A DNA stretch of 64,000 nucleotides from Burkholderiales bacterium (GCA_905339295.1 CAJPFI010000021.1:248001-312000), one strand, 5' to 3'. Positions 32,317 to 43,085 are shown, counted from the first letter of the stretch. The notes: a model not told the origin generated them from the letters alone. Program-made: numbers and translations.

Positions 32317-32742
32317 TCAGCGGCTCTCGGTGGGCGAGCGCCCGTCGCGAGCGACGACCCATCCGAGCGCGAGGCCGGCGACGGCCCCGATGCCGATGAG
32401 TGGCCACGTATTGGCACGGACCCACTGGTGCGTTGCGCGTCCGGCTGCGCAGGATGTCGCCAGCGCCGTGTCACGCAGATCCGCCATGTGCACCTTCGCC
32501 GCCTGCAGCGATTCCTCCGCCCTGCCACGCACCTGCGCGAAGCGTTGACCGGTCTGGCCGGCGGTGGCGTCGAGCAGCTGCTCCAGGTCAGCCGCAAGCT
32601 TTCCGATGGCGGCCATCACGTCGTGGGCCGCGATACGGCCAGGCCCGCCTTCCGTTACCCGTTCTGCCGTCTTCACGACACCGCTCCGTTCATGTTCGAT
32701 GCGCGCCCACCCATCCTGCGGGTTCGCGCCCGACTCCGTCAT
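32317..32742 (-). CDS. DUF883 (ElaB/YqjD-like) C-tail-anchored membrane protein
   Basis: The 141-residue protein has a long amphipathic helical region (about residues 35-110, with VMAAIGKLAADLEQLLDATA) and one C-terminal membrane helix, ANTWPLIGIGAVAGLALGWV, followed by VARDGRS. This matches the DUF883 family. Related YqjD in E. coli anchors ribosomes to the inner membrane in stationary phase; that role here is inference. An AAGGA precedes the ATG. No repeat site is seen within 400 bases. Confidence 0.85.
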   Translation of the reverse strand: MTESGANPQDGWARIEHERSGVVKTAERVTEGGPGRIAAHDVMAAIGKLAADLEQLLDATAGQTGQRFAQVRGRAEESLQAAKVHMADLRDTALATSCAAGRATHQWVRANTWPLIGIGAVAGLALGWVVARDGRSPTESR

Positions 32743-33206
32743 TGCCCGACGTCCTTCGCATCCTGGATCTGGCGACCGGCATCGTCGGGCTGCTGAACGG
32801 CGCGCCCCGCATGGTCCCGCCGATTTCCTTGCCGGCACGTTCGGCCGGACCCTCGTTCGTCCCGCGGGCCGGCAGTCCCGGGATCGGCACGCTGGCGGCC
32901 ATTCCTGCGCTGACGCGGTTGCGGTGGCGGGTCATGGCTTCTCGTCCGATGGCTGGTCGCCTCGAGCACACGCGTCGCTCCCGGCGGTTTACGCCGCCTA
33001 GCGCCGGTGCCGCGACCTCATCCTGCCGGCCACATGGAACGAGGCGCCTTCGCGCCTCGTTCCTCGCACGCCGCCACAGGCTCGCGCATTCGACGCCGCC
33101 GGCTCGCCGTTGCCGCCCTCGCCGCTGTTGCTTCGTCGCGCGTCCGGCACGCTCCACAGGCCGATCGCTGCGGCGCCCGCGCCTGGATGCCGACGGGGAG
33201 CGCAGC
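32743..33206. other. Gap without a supported gene
   Basis: The 464 bases between the DUF883 gene and the BON-domain gene hold open frames on both strands, but none has a domain, a good ribosome site or plausible composition. No repeat site or terminator was seen. Confidence 0.5.
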
Positions 33207-33521
33207 CTATTTCACCCGCATGTCGTTCTTGACCGACGAGACGCCGCCGACACCGCGCGCCACGGCAACCGCCGTGTTCACAGCCGCGGGAGAGCTCACG
33301 AATCCGCTCAGCTGGACCACGCCCTTGAATGTCTCGACGTTGATCTCGGCCGACTTCAGCGTGGGTTCGTTGAAGATGGCTGCCTTCACCTTCGCGGTGA
33401 TGACCGTGTCGTCGATGTATTCGCCGGTGCCTTCCTTCTTCGCCGTCGAGGCGCAGCCGAGCGCCGTCGCCATGAGAAGCACGCCGGCCAGCGTCGCCCA
33501 CTTGCGGGTGATGATGTTCAT
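33207..33521 (-). CDS. BON-domain lipoprotein (OsmY-like)
   Basis: A lipoprotein signal peptide with GVLLMATALGCAS is followed by a single BON domain: DDTVITAKVKAAIFNEPTLK, INVETFKGVVQLSGFVSS and a VARGVGGVSSVKNDM end. At 104 residues it is about half of OsmY, which has two BON domains. BON proteins bind membranes or envelope components and are typical of osmotic stress. An AAAGG precedes the ATG. Confidence 0.9.
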   Translation of the reverse strand: MNIITRKWATLAGVLLMATALGCASTAKKEGTGEYIDDTVITAKVKAAIFNEPTLKSAEINVETFKGVVQLSGFVSSPAAVNTAVAVARGVGGVSSVKNDMRVK

Positions 33522-33564
33522 GGTGTTGCCTTTCGTTGAGATGTTCCGCCGTCGCCGCGCGGGA

Positions 33565-33723
33565 TTACAGGCGTCCCATCAGGAACAGGACGATCAGGAT
33601 CACGAGAATCACGCCGAGGATCCCGCTCGGGCCGTAGCCCCAGCCGCGGGCGTGCGGCCACGTGGGCAGGACGCCGATGAGAATCAGGATGACGACAATC
33701 AACAGGATGGTGCCGAGGCTCAT
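33565..33723 (-). CDS. DUF3309 family small membrane protein
   Basis: The 52-residue protein has two hydrophobic helices (LGTILLIVVILILIGVLP, then GILGVILVILIVLFLMGRL) joined by a TWPHARGWGYGPS turn, which is the DUF3309 pattern. The function is unknown. AAGGAG lies seven bases before the ATG. Repeat site J lies about 120 bases upstream. It faces the same way as the BON gene, 43 bases away, and the two may be cotranscribed. Confidence 0.85.
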   Translation of the reverse strand: MSLGTILLIVVILILIGVLPTWPHARGWGYGPSGILGVILVILIVLFLMGRL

Positions 33724-33844
33724 GACGTGCTCCTTTTTCGCCGTGGTCGCCGTGTCGGCATCGCTCGAATCGCGCTATCGCGCATCCGGGAACGAGCCGT
33801 CAGTCGGGTCGGATACGAGCATGCCGACGTTGCGCGGCCGCGTC

Positions 33845-33860
33845 TGTTCGCTGGCGTACA
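33845..33860. promoter_or_regulatory. Palindromic repeat site J
   Basis: TGTTCG-CTGG-CGTACA, about 122 bases upstream of the DUF3309 gene (minus strand). Confidence 0.48.
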
Positions 33861-34223
33861 CAAGCGCGCGGCCGTCGCGGGCCGCTCGATCGCGCTCAGT
33901 GAAACGTCGCGTCGTCGGACGGGCCCTCGCGCTTCGCATCGGCGGGACGCCGCGCCCTTGCGCAGGCGACCGCGACGGCGCTGCCCGCGGGCGTCGCCGA
34001 TCCCGCGGCGCCGGTCGACGGCCTTGCGAGCCTGACGAGGAATCCATGCACCAGGCACGCGCGAGCGCGCGTCGGCATGCGGACCGGTGCCGGTCGCGCG
34101 GTGCGCGGCGCACGCCCCGCCTTCACCGGTACCGCCGGGAAACGCTTGTGGGCCACGGGCAGTCTCCGTCGGGGATGACGCGATTCGCAGGTCGGCAACG
34201 ATCGTGCGGGATTGGAGGACGGG

Positions 34224-34255
34224 CCCGGCCGCGCCAGGGAGGGGGCGCGGCCGGG
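34224..34255. repeat. Perfect 12-bp inverted repeat
   Basis: CCCGGCCGCGCC and GGCGCGGCCGGG flank an 8-base AGGGAGGG-type loop. There is no T run on either side, so it is not a standard terminator. It could be a cruciform or an RNA hairpin. Confidence 0.6.
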
Positions 34256-34349
34256 ACCGGTGGAGGGCGCGGACCATTGCATTGAGGCGCCTCCTCCAGG
34301 AAGCAAGACGCTTCCGGGTGCAAGATTGGCGGGCGCGACGGCCTCCGTC

Positions 34350-34365
34350 TGTACGGCATCGCACA
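34350..34365. promoter_or_regulatory. Palindromic repeat site K
   Basis: TGTACG-GCAT-CGCACA, 286 bases upstream of the third Crp/Fnr-like gene. Only one arm base differs from the perfect site H. Confidence 0.5.
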
Positions 34366-34478
34366 TAGGTGGCGCAATCCGTCATGGCGGACCCTTCGCG
34401 GCCGACGGTTCGGACGCGCAGGGCGGCGACCGCCTGCGGCGCACTGCGGCCGCCCCTCGTGCGAGTTCGGGCGCCTTG

Positions 34479-34494
34479 CGTACGGTAGGCAACA
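34479..34494. promoter_or_regulatory. Weak palindromic repeat site L
   Basis: CGTACG-GTAG-GCAACA, 157 bases upstream of the third Crp/Fnr-like gene. The right arm is degenerate, so this is the least certain member. Confidence 0.28.
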
Positions 34495-34650
34495 GACGAC
34501 GCCACGGCGGCGACGCACGATGCGTCAGGATCTGCGCCTTCGCAGGAATCAGGCCGCCATTGCCGTGCCGGGCGCGCCGTCGCGAGCGTTCGCCGCGAAA
34601 CGGCCGTCGTTCGAGCGGCCCGCAGTCGCGGTCACCTTCGGAAAGTCATC

Positions 34651-35475
34651 GTGCCCGACCCCGCGGTCAATCACCTGCTCGCCTCCCTTCCGAGCAAGGA
34701 CCGGCTTCACATGATTGCCGGCTGCGAGGAAGTCGAGCACGTCGTGTCCGAGGTGCTCTTCGAGCCCGGCGACCGGCTGCGCCATGTCCACTTCCCGACC
34801 ACCGTGCTCTTGTCGCTGGCGACCCCGATCGACGGGTCGAACGGCATCGAGGTCGGATTGGTCGGCGACGAGGGCATGGTGGGAACGCCCCTCGCGCTCG
34901 GGATCGCGATCACGCCGTTGCAGGCGCTCGTTCAGCGTTCGGGCGCGTCGCTGCGCATGGGCGCTGCGCCGTTCCGGCACGCGCTCGGACACCGTCCCGC
35001 GCTGCGCCAGTTGCTCGATCGCTACCTGTTCGTGCGCATGACCCAGCTCGCGCAGGCGGCGGGATGCACGCGCTACCACCTCGTCGAGGCGCGGCTCGCG
35101 CGCTGGCTTCTGATGACGCAGGACCGGGCGCACTCGAACGCGATGCACATCACGCACGAGTTCCTCGCGCTGATGCTCGGCGTTCGCCGCGCCGGCGTCA
35201 CCAAGGCCGCCATCTCGCTGCAGAGGCGCGGACTCATCCGCTACAGCCGCGGCGACATCGAGATTCTCGACCGCCCGGGACTCGAGGCGGCGGCGTGCGC
35301 CTGCTACCGGGTCGACCGGGCGATCTACCGTCGCGTCCTCGGTTCGCTCGACGGAACGGCGCGGCGTGCCACGCATCCGGCATCGCCCCTGTCGACGGCA
35401 GGATCGGGGGGGCGCGCGACCCGTCCGCTCGCGCGGTCATCCGCCGCGGGGTCCCGGGGCGGTCCATCGCCCTAG
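34651..35475 (+). CDS. Crp/Fnr family transcriptional regulator (third of three)
   Basis: The 274-residue protein starts at a GTG. The effector barrel includes VLFEPGDRLRHVHFPTTVLL, VGLVGDEGMVGTPLALG and LVQRSGASLRM. A winged helix follows with THEFLALMLGVRRAGVTKAA. The recognition helix reads RRAGV where the other two paralogs read RREGV, so the Glu that contacts DNA in Crp is Ala here and the site preference may differ. A Ser/Gly/Pro-rich tail of about 40 residues follows and may not be structured. Sites K and L lie upstream. Confidence 0.83.
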   Translation: MPDPAVNHLLASLPSKDRLHMIAGCEEVEHVVSEVLFEPGDRLRHVHFPTTVLLSLATPIDGSNGIEVGLVGDEGMVGTPLALGIAITPLQALVQRSGASLRMGAAPFRHALGHRPALRQLLDRYLFVRMTQLAQAAGCTRYHLVEARLARWLLMTQDRAHSNAMHITHEFLALMLGVRRAGVTKAAISLQRRGLIRYSRGDIEILDRPGLEAAACACYRVDRAIYRRVLGSLDGTARRATHPASPLSTAGSGGRATRPLARSSAAGSRGGPSP

Positions 35476-35621
35476 GCTGGCACCCGGCGGCCGATCGGGG
35501 TCGCGCCGCCGCGAGACGCCCCCCGGACGTCCTGCAAACCCGCGCTGTCCACGCGGGGTCGGTACCGCCTCCCCGACGCGACGCGCCCGAACACCCCCGA
35601 CGTCGCCCTTGACGCCCGGAG

Positions 35622-35650
35622 TTGAACCGGTTGCCCCGTCCGGCTAGAAT
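35622..35650 (+). promoter_or_regulatory. Promoter of tRNA-Val
   Basis: TTGAAC (35622-35627), a 17-base spacer, then TAGAAT (35645-35650). The tRNA 5' end lies 13 bases downstream, a good fit for a housekeeping sigma-70-type promoter. Confidence 0.85.
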
Positions 35651-35662
35651 CGCGTCTTTTGC

Positions 35663-35739
35663 AGGCGCGTAGCTCAGCTGGTTAGAGCACCACCTTGACA
35701 TGGTGGGGGTCGTTGGTTCGAGTCCAATCGCGCCTACCA
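35663..35739 (+). tRNA. tRNA-Val (anticodon GAC)
   Basis: The 77-base cloverleaf has an AGGCGCG / CGCGCCT acceptor stem, D-arm with GCTCAGCTGGTTAGAGC, anticodon stem CCACC / GGTGG with loop TTGACAT (anticodon GAC), T-arm with GTTCGAG and an encoded CCA end. A promoter precedes it directly. Confidence 0.97.
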
Positions 35740-35968
35740 GGACCCCACTGCCCCATCCGGACCGCGTCGCGCGAGCCGGGTCGGCCCGAAGGTCGACGAA
35801 CCACCCGCTCCCCCGATGGGGATGCCACCGCGAGATCGCGAGGCGGCCGCCCGGCGGCCGGACACGAAAGGGGCCCGGTTATGACACCGCGAACGCGTTT
35901 CGTCCCGAGGTAGACGGTCGGCGAGCCCCCCTTCCCCGCAGGCACGGCGCCTGCGACGCACGAAGGAA

Positions 35969-35991
35969 CGCGGCTCGACCGCGTTTTTTTT
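35969..35991 (+). terminator. Terminator-like hairpin upstream of thrS
   Basis: CGCGG-CTCGA-CCGCG followed by eight T, ending 22 bases before the thrS ATG. It may end the tRNA-Val transcript or act as an attenuator in the thrS leader. The rest of the 274-base gap after the tRNA shows nothing else. Confidence 0.75.
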
Positions 35992-36013
35992 CGCTTGCGG
36001 GACGGAGAAACCC

Positions 36014-37921
36014 ATGCCAGCCATAAGACTGCCCGACGGATCCGTGCGCGACTTCGACGCGCCGGTCACCGTCGCCCAGATCGCCGCGTCGATCGGCCCC
36101 GGCCTCGCCAAGGCCGCCCTCGCCGGCAAGGTCGACGGCAAGCTGGTCGACACCTCGTACGTGGTCGATCGCGACGCCGCCGTCGCGATCGTCACCGACC
36201 GCGATCCCGAGGGCCTCGAGGTCGTGCGCCATTCGACCGCGCACCTGCTCGCCAGCGCCGTCAAGGAGCTCTTTCCCGACGCGCAGGTCACGATCGGCCC
36301 GGTCATCGAGGACGGCTTTTACTACGACTTCAGCTACAAGCGCGCGTTCACGCCCGAGGATCTCGCCGCGATCGAGAAGCGCATGACCGAGCTCGCGAGG
36401 AAGAACGAGCCGATCGTTCGCAGGCTCATGCCGCGCGACGACGCCGTGGCGTACTTCGAGGGCATCGGCGAGCACTACAAGGCCGAGATCATCGCGTCGA
36501 TCCCCGCGAACGAGTCCATCTCGCTCTACGGGCAGGGCGGCTTCGTCGACCTCTGTCGCGGACCGCACGTGCCGTCGACCGGCAAGCTCAAGGTGTTCAA
36601 GCTCACCAAGCTCGCCGGCGCGTACTGGCGCGGCGATTCGCGCAACGAGATGCTCCAGCGCATCTACGGCACCGCGTGGGCGAGGAAGGAGGACCTCGAG
36701 GCGTACCTGCACCGCATCGAGGAGGCGGAGAAGCGCGACCACCGGCGCCTCGGCCGCCAGCTCGACCTCTACCACCAGCAGGACGACGCGCCCGGGATGG
36801 TGTTCTGGCATCCGAACGGCTGGACGGTCTGGCAGCAGGTGGAGCAGACCATGCGCCGCGTCTACCGCGAGAGCGGCTATCTCGAGGTGCGCACGCCGCA
36901 GATCATGGACCGGTCGCTGTGGGAGAAGTCCGGCCACTGGGGCAACTACACGGCCAACATGTTCACGACCCAGTCGGAGAAGCGCGACTTCGCGATCAAG
37001 CCGATGAACTGCCCCGGGCACGTCCAGATCTTCAACGCGGGCCTCAGGAGCTATCGCGAGCTGCCGCTGCGCTACGGCGAGTTCGGCGCGTGCCACCGCA
37101 ACGAGCCGTCGGGCGCGCTGCACGGGATCATGCGGGTGCGCGCGTTCACGCAGGACGACGGCCACATCTTCTGCACCGAGGCGCAGGTCGAGTCCGAGTG
37201 CGTCGACTTCCACCGCCAGGCGCTGGCCGTCTACCGCGAGTTCGGCTTCGACGACGTGGTCGTGAAGCTCGCGCTGCGGCCGGAACCCCGCATCGGAACG
37301 GACGATCAATGGGACCGTGCGGAGGCGATCCTGCGCTCGGCGCTCGGCGCGTGCGGGGTCGCGTGGACCGAGCTGCCCGGCGAGGGGGCGTTTTACGGTC
37401 CCAAGATCGAGTACCACCTGAAGGACTCCCTCGGACGGTCCTGGCAACTCGGGACGATGCAGGTCGACTTCCAGCTTCCCGGCAGGCTCGGGGCGGAGTA
37501 CGTCGCGGAGGACAACACCCGGCAGGTGCCGGTCATGCTCCACCGGGCGATCGTCGGCTCGCTCGAGCGGTTCATCGGGATCCTGGTCGAGCACCATGGC
37601 GGGGCGTTCCCGACCTGGCTGGCGCCGATCCAGGCGGTCGTGCTGACGATCACCGACCGGCAGGCCGGCTACGCCCTGGAGGTGGAGGCCGCGCTGAAGG
37701 CGGCCGGCTTCCGCGTCCGGGCGGATTTGCGGAACGAGAAAATTACCTATAAAATACGAGAACATAGCCTCCAGAAGCTTCCCTGGCAGCTCATCGTGGG
37801 CGACAAGGAGCTGGAGGCGAAAACGGTGGCCGTGCGCACCCGAAGCGGCGAGGATCTCGGCGCGATGGCGCTCGACTCCTTGATCGCACACCTCCGCGAC
37901 GAGGTGGCCGCACGGCGGTAG
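36014..37921 (+). CDS. thrS: Threonyl-tRNA synthetase
   Basis: The 635-residue enzyme charges tRNA-Thr. It shows an N-terminal TGS domain (residues 1-61), the editing domain with [16 protein letters not shown] near 75, the class II catalytic core with motif 2 ([18 protein letters not shown]), zinc-ligand regions including MNCPGH, motif 3 ([20 protein letters not shown]) and a C-terminal anticodon-binding domain. A GGAG lies before the ATG. It is followed by infC, rpmI and rplT as in many Proteobacteria. The hairpin before it suggests leader control. Confidence 0.97.
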   Translation: MPAIRLPDGSVRDFDAPVTVAQIAASIGPGLAKAALAGKVDGKLVDTSYVVDRDAAVAIVTDRDPEGLEVVRHSTAHLLASAVKELFPDAQVTIGPVIEDGFYYDFSYKRAFTPEDLAAIEKRMTELARKNEPIVRRLMPRDDAVAYFEGIGEHYKAEIIASIPANESISLYGQGGFVDLCRGPHVPSTGKLKVFKLTKLAGAYWRGDSRNEMLQRIYGTAWARKEDLEAYLHRIEEAEKRDHRRLGRQLDLYHQQDDAPGMVFWHPNGWTVWQQVEQTMRRVYRESGYLEVRTPQIMDRSLWEKSGHWGNYTANMFTTQSEKRDFAIKPMNCPGHVQIFNAGLRSYRELPLRYGEFGACHRNEPSGALHGIMRVRAFTQDDGHIFCTEAQVESECVDFHRQALAVYREFGFDDVVVKLALRPEPRIGTDDQWDRAEAILRSALGACGVAWTELPGEGAFYGPKIEYHLKDSLGRSWQLGTMQVDFQLPGRLGAEYVAEDNTRQVPVMLHRAIVGSLERFIGILVEHHGGAFPTWLAPIQAVVLTITDRQAGYALEVEAALKAAGFRVRADLRNEKITYKIREHSLQKLPWQLIVGDKELEAKTVAVRTRSGEDLGAMALDSLIAHLRDEVAARR

Positions 37922-37985
37922 CGCTCGCGCGCACCGCCGGCGGAAGGGGGCACGGTCGTTTTTTTCCTGGCGCGGAGATTCTCCA

Positions 37986-38621
37986 CTGGACATCAAGCAT
38001 CAGCGTATCAATCGCGAAATCACGGCGCCTCAGGTACGGCTCGTGGGCCTCGAAGGCGATCAACTGGGGATCGTCAGCATCACCGACGCACTCGCGAAAG
38101 CGGAGGCGCTGGAAGTCGACCTCGTCGAGATTGCGCCACTGGCCGAGCCTCCCGTCGTCCGCATCATGGACTACGGCAAGTTCAAGTACCGCGAGTCGAA
38201 GCGGGCGCACGAGGCAAGGCTCAAGTTGAAGCAGATCCAGGTGAAGGAAGTGAAGTTCCGGCCCGGAACCGACGAAGGCGACTACAAGATCAAGCTGCGG
38301 AACCTGACCCGCTTCCTCTCCGAAGGCGACAAGGCCAAGGTGACGATGCGCTTCCGGGGCCGCGAGATGGCGCACCAGGAATTCGGGGTGCGCCTGCTGG
38401 AACGGATCCGCAACGAGCTCGAGCCGTATGCGCAGGTCGAGCAGTTCCCGAGGCTCGAGGGCCGGCAGATGGTGATGCTGCTGGCTCCGAAGAAGACGCA
38501 GGTGCAGAAACCGCACCCGCCGGCAAATCACCCGAACAAGCCCGAGGCCGGTCAGGCGCACGTCGCCAGCGAAGCCTCCCCGGTGAAGAAGCCGGAGAGC
38601 ACCGCCGTGGGCAGCAAATAA
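37986..38621 (+). CDS. infC: Translation initiation factor IF-3 (non-ATG start)
   Basis: The conserved N-terminus [20 protein letters not shown] begins upstream of the first in-frame ATG/GTG/TTG, so the true start must be a rare codon. CTG 37986 is the best choice: a GGAG lies eight bases upstream and it adds four residues before HQRIN. ATC 37992 is the alternative. Rare starts are a known feature of infC and allow IF-3 to limit its own synthesis. The rest includes [14 protein letters not shown] and [14 protein letters not shown]. The C-terminal tail (residues about 170-211) is longer than in E. coli and Lys/Pro/Ala-rich. Confidence 0.93.
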   Translation: MDIKHQRINREITAPQVRLVGLEGDQLGIVSITDALAKAEALEVDLVEIAPLAEPPVVRIMDYGKFKYRESKRAHEARLKLKQIQVKEVKFRPGTDEGDYKIKLRNLTRFLSEGDKAKVTMRFRGREMAHQEFGVRLLERIRNELEPYAQVEQFPRLEGRQMVMLLAPKKTQVQKPHPPANHPNKPEAGQAHVASEASPVKKPESTAVGSK

Positions 38622-38632
38622 GGAGCGGTACC

Positions 38633-38830
38633 ATGCCGAAGATGAAGACCAAGTCGGGCGCGAAGAAGCGCTTCCGCGTTCGCGGGAGCGGCTCGGTGAA
38701 GCGCTCGCAGGCGTTCAAGCGCCACATCCTCACCAAGAAATCGACCAAGAGCAAGCGGCAGCTTCGCGGCTCCGCCGGCGTCCACGCGACCAACGTGGCG
38801 TCGGTGATGGCGATGATGCCGTACGCGTAA
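38633..38830 (+). CDS. rpmI: 50S ribosomal protein bL35
   Basis: The 65-residue protein matches bL35 throughout: [20 protein letters not shown] and [16 protein letters not shown]. It sits between infC and rplT with an AGGAG site before the ATG. Confidence 0.97.
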   Translation: MPKMKTKSGAKKRFRVRGSGSVKRSQAFKRHILTKKSTKSKRQLRGSAGVHATNVASVMAMMPYA

Positions 38831-38842
38831 GGGAGCACGACG

Positions 38843-40400
<1,558 letters not shown>

Positions 40401-40410
40401 GGCCGCGACC

Positions 40411-42780
40411 GTGCGCATCTCCGAGACGTGGCTGAAGACGTTCGTCGACCCGGGGCTCGACACCGACGCGCTCGCCGAGCGGCTCACGATGGCCGGCCTG
40501 GAGGTCGAGACGGTCGAGCCTGCCGCGCCGCCGTTCTCGGGCGTCGTCGTCGCGCGGATCCTGTCGGTGGCGCCGCATCCGAACGCCGACCGCCTGCGCG
40601 TGTGCACGGTCGACGCGGGCGGCGCGCCCCTGCCGATCGTGTGCGGCGCGCCCAACGCCGCCGAGGGCATGACGGTCCCATGCGCGCTCGAGGGCGCGAC
40701 CTTGCCTGGCGGTCTGACCATCCGTCGCACGACCGTGCGGGGCGTCGAGTCGCACGGCATGCTGTGCTCCGCGAAGGAGCTCGGGCTCGCCGACGACGCG
40801 AGCGGGCTCCTCGCGCTCGACGACAGCCTCGCGCCCGGATCGAACCTGCGTGAAGCGCTCGCGCTCGACGACGCGATCCTGACGCTCAAGCTCACGCCCA
40901 ACCGCGCCGACTGTCTGTCGATGCTGGGCGTCGCGCGCGACGTCGCGGCGCTCACCGGCGCGCGCCTCTCGGTCCCCGACACGTCGCCCGCGCCGGTGGC
41001 CTCGCAGGCGCGGCGCGACGTGCGCATCGACGAGCCGGAGGCCTGTCCGCGCTTCGGCGGACGCGTCATCGAGCACATCGACGCGTCCCGGCCCACGCCC
41101 GCGTGGATGAGGACGCGGCTCGAGCGCGCGGGGATCCGCTCGATCAGCGCGGTCGTCGACGTGACCAACTACGTGATGCTCGAGCTCGGCCAGCCGATGC
41201 ACGCCTACGATGCGCGCCACCTCGACGGCGCGCTCGTCGTGCGATTCGCGCGCGCCGGCGAGACGCTCACGCTGCTCAACGGAGACGTGCTCGACCTCGA
41301 GTCCGACCTGCTTCTCGTGTGCGACCAGAGGAAGCCGCTCGGACTCGCGGGAATCATGGGCGGCGAGCACTCGGGCATCGCGGCGGACACGTCGACCGTG
41401 TATCTCGAGGCGGCCTGCTGGAACCCGGCCGTCGTGCAGGGCCGCATGCGGCGCCTCGGGTTCACGAGCGACGCGGGCTTCCGGTTCGAGCGCGGCGTCG
41501 ATCCCATGATCGGCCCCGCGGCGATCGAACGCGCGACCGCGCTGATCCTCGGGATCTGCGGCGGCCGCGCGGGCCCGCGCACCGACGCGCAGGCGGCGCT
41601 GCCGCCGCGCGCGTCGGTGCGCGTGCGCACGTCGCGCGTCGCGCGGCTGCTCGGCGTCCCGATCGTTGCCGCGGACGTGGCGGACGTGTTCGCGCGACTC
41701 GACCTCGCGGCACGGCGCGACGGCGACGATTTCGACGTGACGCCGCCGACCTGGCGCTTCGACCTCGCCATCGAGGAGGACTTCGTCGAGGAGGTGGCGC
41801 GCGTTCGCGGCTACGCGTCGATCCCGGCGGCACCGGCCGCGCACGTCCAGCACATGCTCGCGCGCCCCGAGTCGCGGCGCTCGCCGTTCGCGCTGCGCCG
41901 CGCGCTGGCCGCCCGCGACTGGCAGGAAGTGATCACGTTCTCGTTCGTGTCGTCGGAAGCCGAGCGCGCGATCGACCCCGAGGCGGCGCCGGTCGCCGTG
42001 CTCAACCCGATCGCCGCGCACCTCGACGTGATGCGCACCTCGCTCCTGCCCGGCCTGATCGGGACGCTGAAGTCGAACGCGAGCCGGCGCGAGCCGCGCG
42101 TGCGCGTCTTCGAGGTCGGCTGCGCGTTCCGGCGCGGCGCCGACGGCATCGCCCAGCCGATCCGGGTGGGCGGTCTCGCGTGGGGCACCGCACTTCCAGA
42201 GCAATGGGGGTCGGCGCCGCGCGGCGTCGATCTCTTCGACGTCAAGGCCGACCTCGAGGCGATCGCGCACCCGCTCGGCGTGACGACGGCCGCGGCAGCG
42301 CATCCGGCGCTGCACCCGGGCCGATCGGCCGCCGTGTCGATCGGCGGCGCCGCGGCCGGGTGGCTGGGCGAGCTTCACCCGCGCCTGGTCCGGGCCTTCG
42401 AGCTCACGGGCGCCCCCGTGGTCTTCGAGGTCGGCCTCGCCGCGCTGCTCGCCCGGCCGATTCCCGCCGGCCGGGCGGCGTCGCGCCTGCCGGTCGTCCG
42501 GCGCGACCTGGCGCTCGTGATGGACGACGCCGTCCCGGTCCAGGCCGTATTGGACGCACTCGCACGCTCCGGGCCGCCGTTCGTCGTCGCGCTGCGACCG
42601 TTCGACGTCTTCCGCGGCGGTTCGCTGCCGCCTGGCAGGAAAAGCGTTGCGATTCTTGTGCTTATGCAGGATACTGCACGTACTTTGACGGACGCCGAGA
42701 TCGATGCGGCAGTGGGTTCGCTGGCGGCGGCGGCCCATCGCGAATTCGGCGCAACGCTTCGCAGCCAGGATTCGCGATGA
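40411..42780 (+). CDS. pheT: Phenylalanyl-tRNA synthetase beta subunit
   Basis: The 789-residue subunit starts at a GTG ([19 protein letters not shown]). An OB-fold tRNA-binding domain follows (about residues 40-150, with [16 protein letters not shown]), then the B3/B4 editing region, the B5 domain, the catalytic-like core ([17 protein letters not shown]) and a C-terminal FDX-ACB domain ([19 protein letters not shown]). The stop overlaps the ihfA ATG (ATGA), a conserved coupling. Confidence 0.97.
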   Translation: MRISETWLKTFVDPGLDTDALAERLTMAGLEVETVEPAAPPFSGVVVARILSVAPHPNADRLRVCTVDAGGAPLPIVCGAPNAAEGMTVPCALEGATLPGGLTIRRTTVRGVESHGMLCSAKELGLADDASGLLALDDSLAPGSNLREALALDDAILTLKLTPNRADCLSMLGVARDVAALTGARLSVPDTSPAPVASQARRDVRIDEPEACPRFGGRVIEHIDASRPTPAWMRTRLERAGIRSISAVVDVTNYVMLELGQPMHAYDARHLDGALVVRFARAGETLTLLNGDVLDLESDLLLVCDQRKPLGLAGIMGGEHSGIAADTSTVYLEAACWNPAVVQGRMRRLGFTSDAGFRFERGVDPMIGPAAIERATALILGICGGRAGPRTDAQAALPPRASVRVRTSRVARLLGVPIVAADVADVFARLDLAARRDGDDFDVTPPTWRFDLAIEEDFVEEVARVRGYASIPAAPAAHVQHMLARPESRRSPFALRRALAARDWQEVITFSFVSSEAERAIDPEAAPVAVLNPIAAHLDVMRTSLLPGLIGTLKSNASRREPRVRVFEVGCAFRRGADGIAQPIRVGGLAWGTALPEQWGSAPRGVDLFDVKADLEAIAHPLGVTTAAAAHPALHPGRSAAVSIGGAAAGWLGELHPRLVRAFELTGAPVVFEVGLAALLARPIPAGRAASRLPVVRRDLALVMDDAVPVQAVLDALARSGPPFVVALRPFDVFRGGSLPPGRKSVAILVLMQDTARTLTDAEIDAAVGSLAAAAHREFGATLRSQDSR

Positions 42781-43085
42781 CGCTCACCAAAGCTGAACTG
42801 GCCGACCTGCTGTTCGAGCAACTGGGCCTCAACAAGCGCGAAGCGAAGGACATGGTCGAGCGCTTCTTCGAGGAAGTGCGCATCGCGCTCGAGGCCGGCG
42901 AGAGCGTGAAGCTCTCCGGCTTCGGCAACTTCCAGTTGCGCGAGAAGCCCCAGCGACCCGGGCGCAACCCCAAGACCGGCGAGGAAATTCCGATCACGGC
43001 GCGACGCGTCGTGACGTTCCACGCCAGCCAGAAGCTGAAGGCCATGGTGGACGCCGCCGACCATGTCGGATCTCAGCCGGGCTAG
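42777..43085 (+). CDS. ihfA: Integration host factor alpha subunit
   Basis: The 102-residue HU/IHF-fold protein includes [40 protein letters not shown] and [18 protein letters not shown] with the DNA-intercalating Pro. With IhfB it bends DNA. Its ATG overlaps the pheT stop, and its 3' end overlaps the next gene by 23 bases. Confidence 0.96.
   Translation: MTLTKAELADLLFEQLGLNKREAKDMVERFFEEVRIALEAGESVKLSGFGNFQLREKPQRPGRNPKTGEEIPITARRVVTFHASQKLKAMVDAADHVGSQPG

Larger units (their letters stand above)
33724..34650. other. Long gap with regulatory sites, no supported gene
   Basis: This is the longest gap in the window (927 bases). It holds repeat sites J, K and L and a 12-pair hairpin at 34224-34255. 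Several open frames exist, for example 33896-34366 on the minus strand, but they are low-complexity Arg/Pro/Ala runs without domains or good ribosome sites. Confidence 0.5.

Noticed and set aside
34101..34113. GTGCG-CGG-CGCAC inverted repeat
   Set aside because: The arms resemble the dispersed palindrome, but the spacer is three bases and the flanks do not match, so it was not counted.
33896..34366. 156-codon minus-strand frame in the long gap before the third Crp-like gene
   Set aside because: Low-complexity Ala/Pro/Arg sequence without domain or ribosome site; it also runs over palindrome site K.
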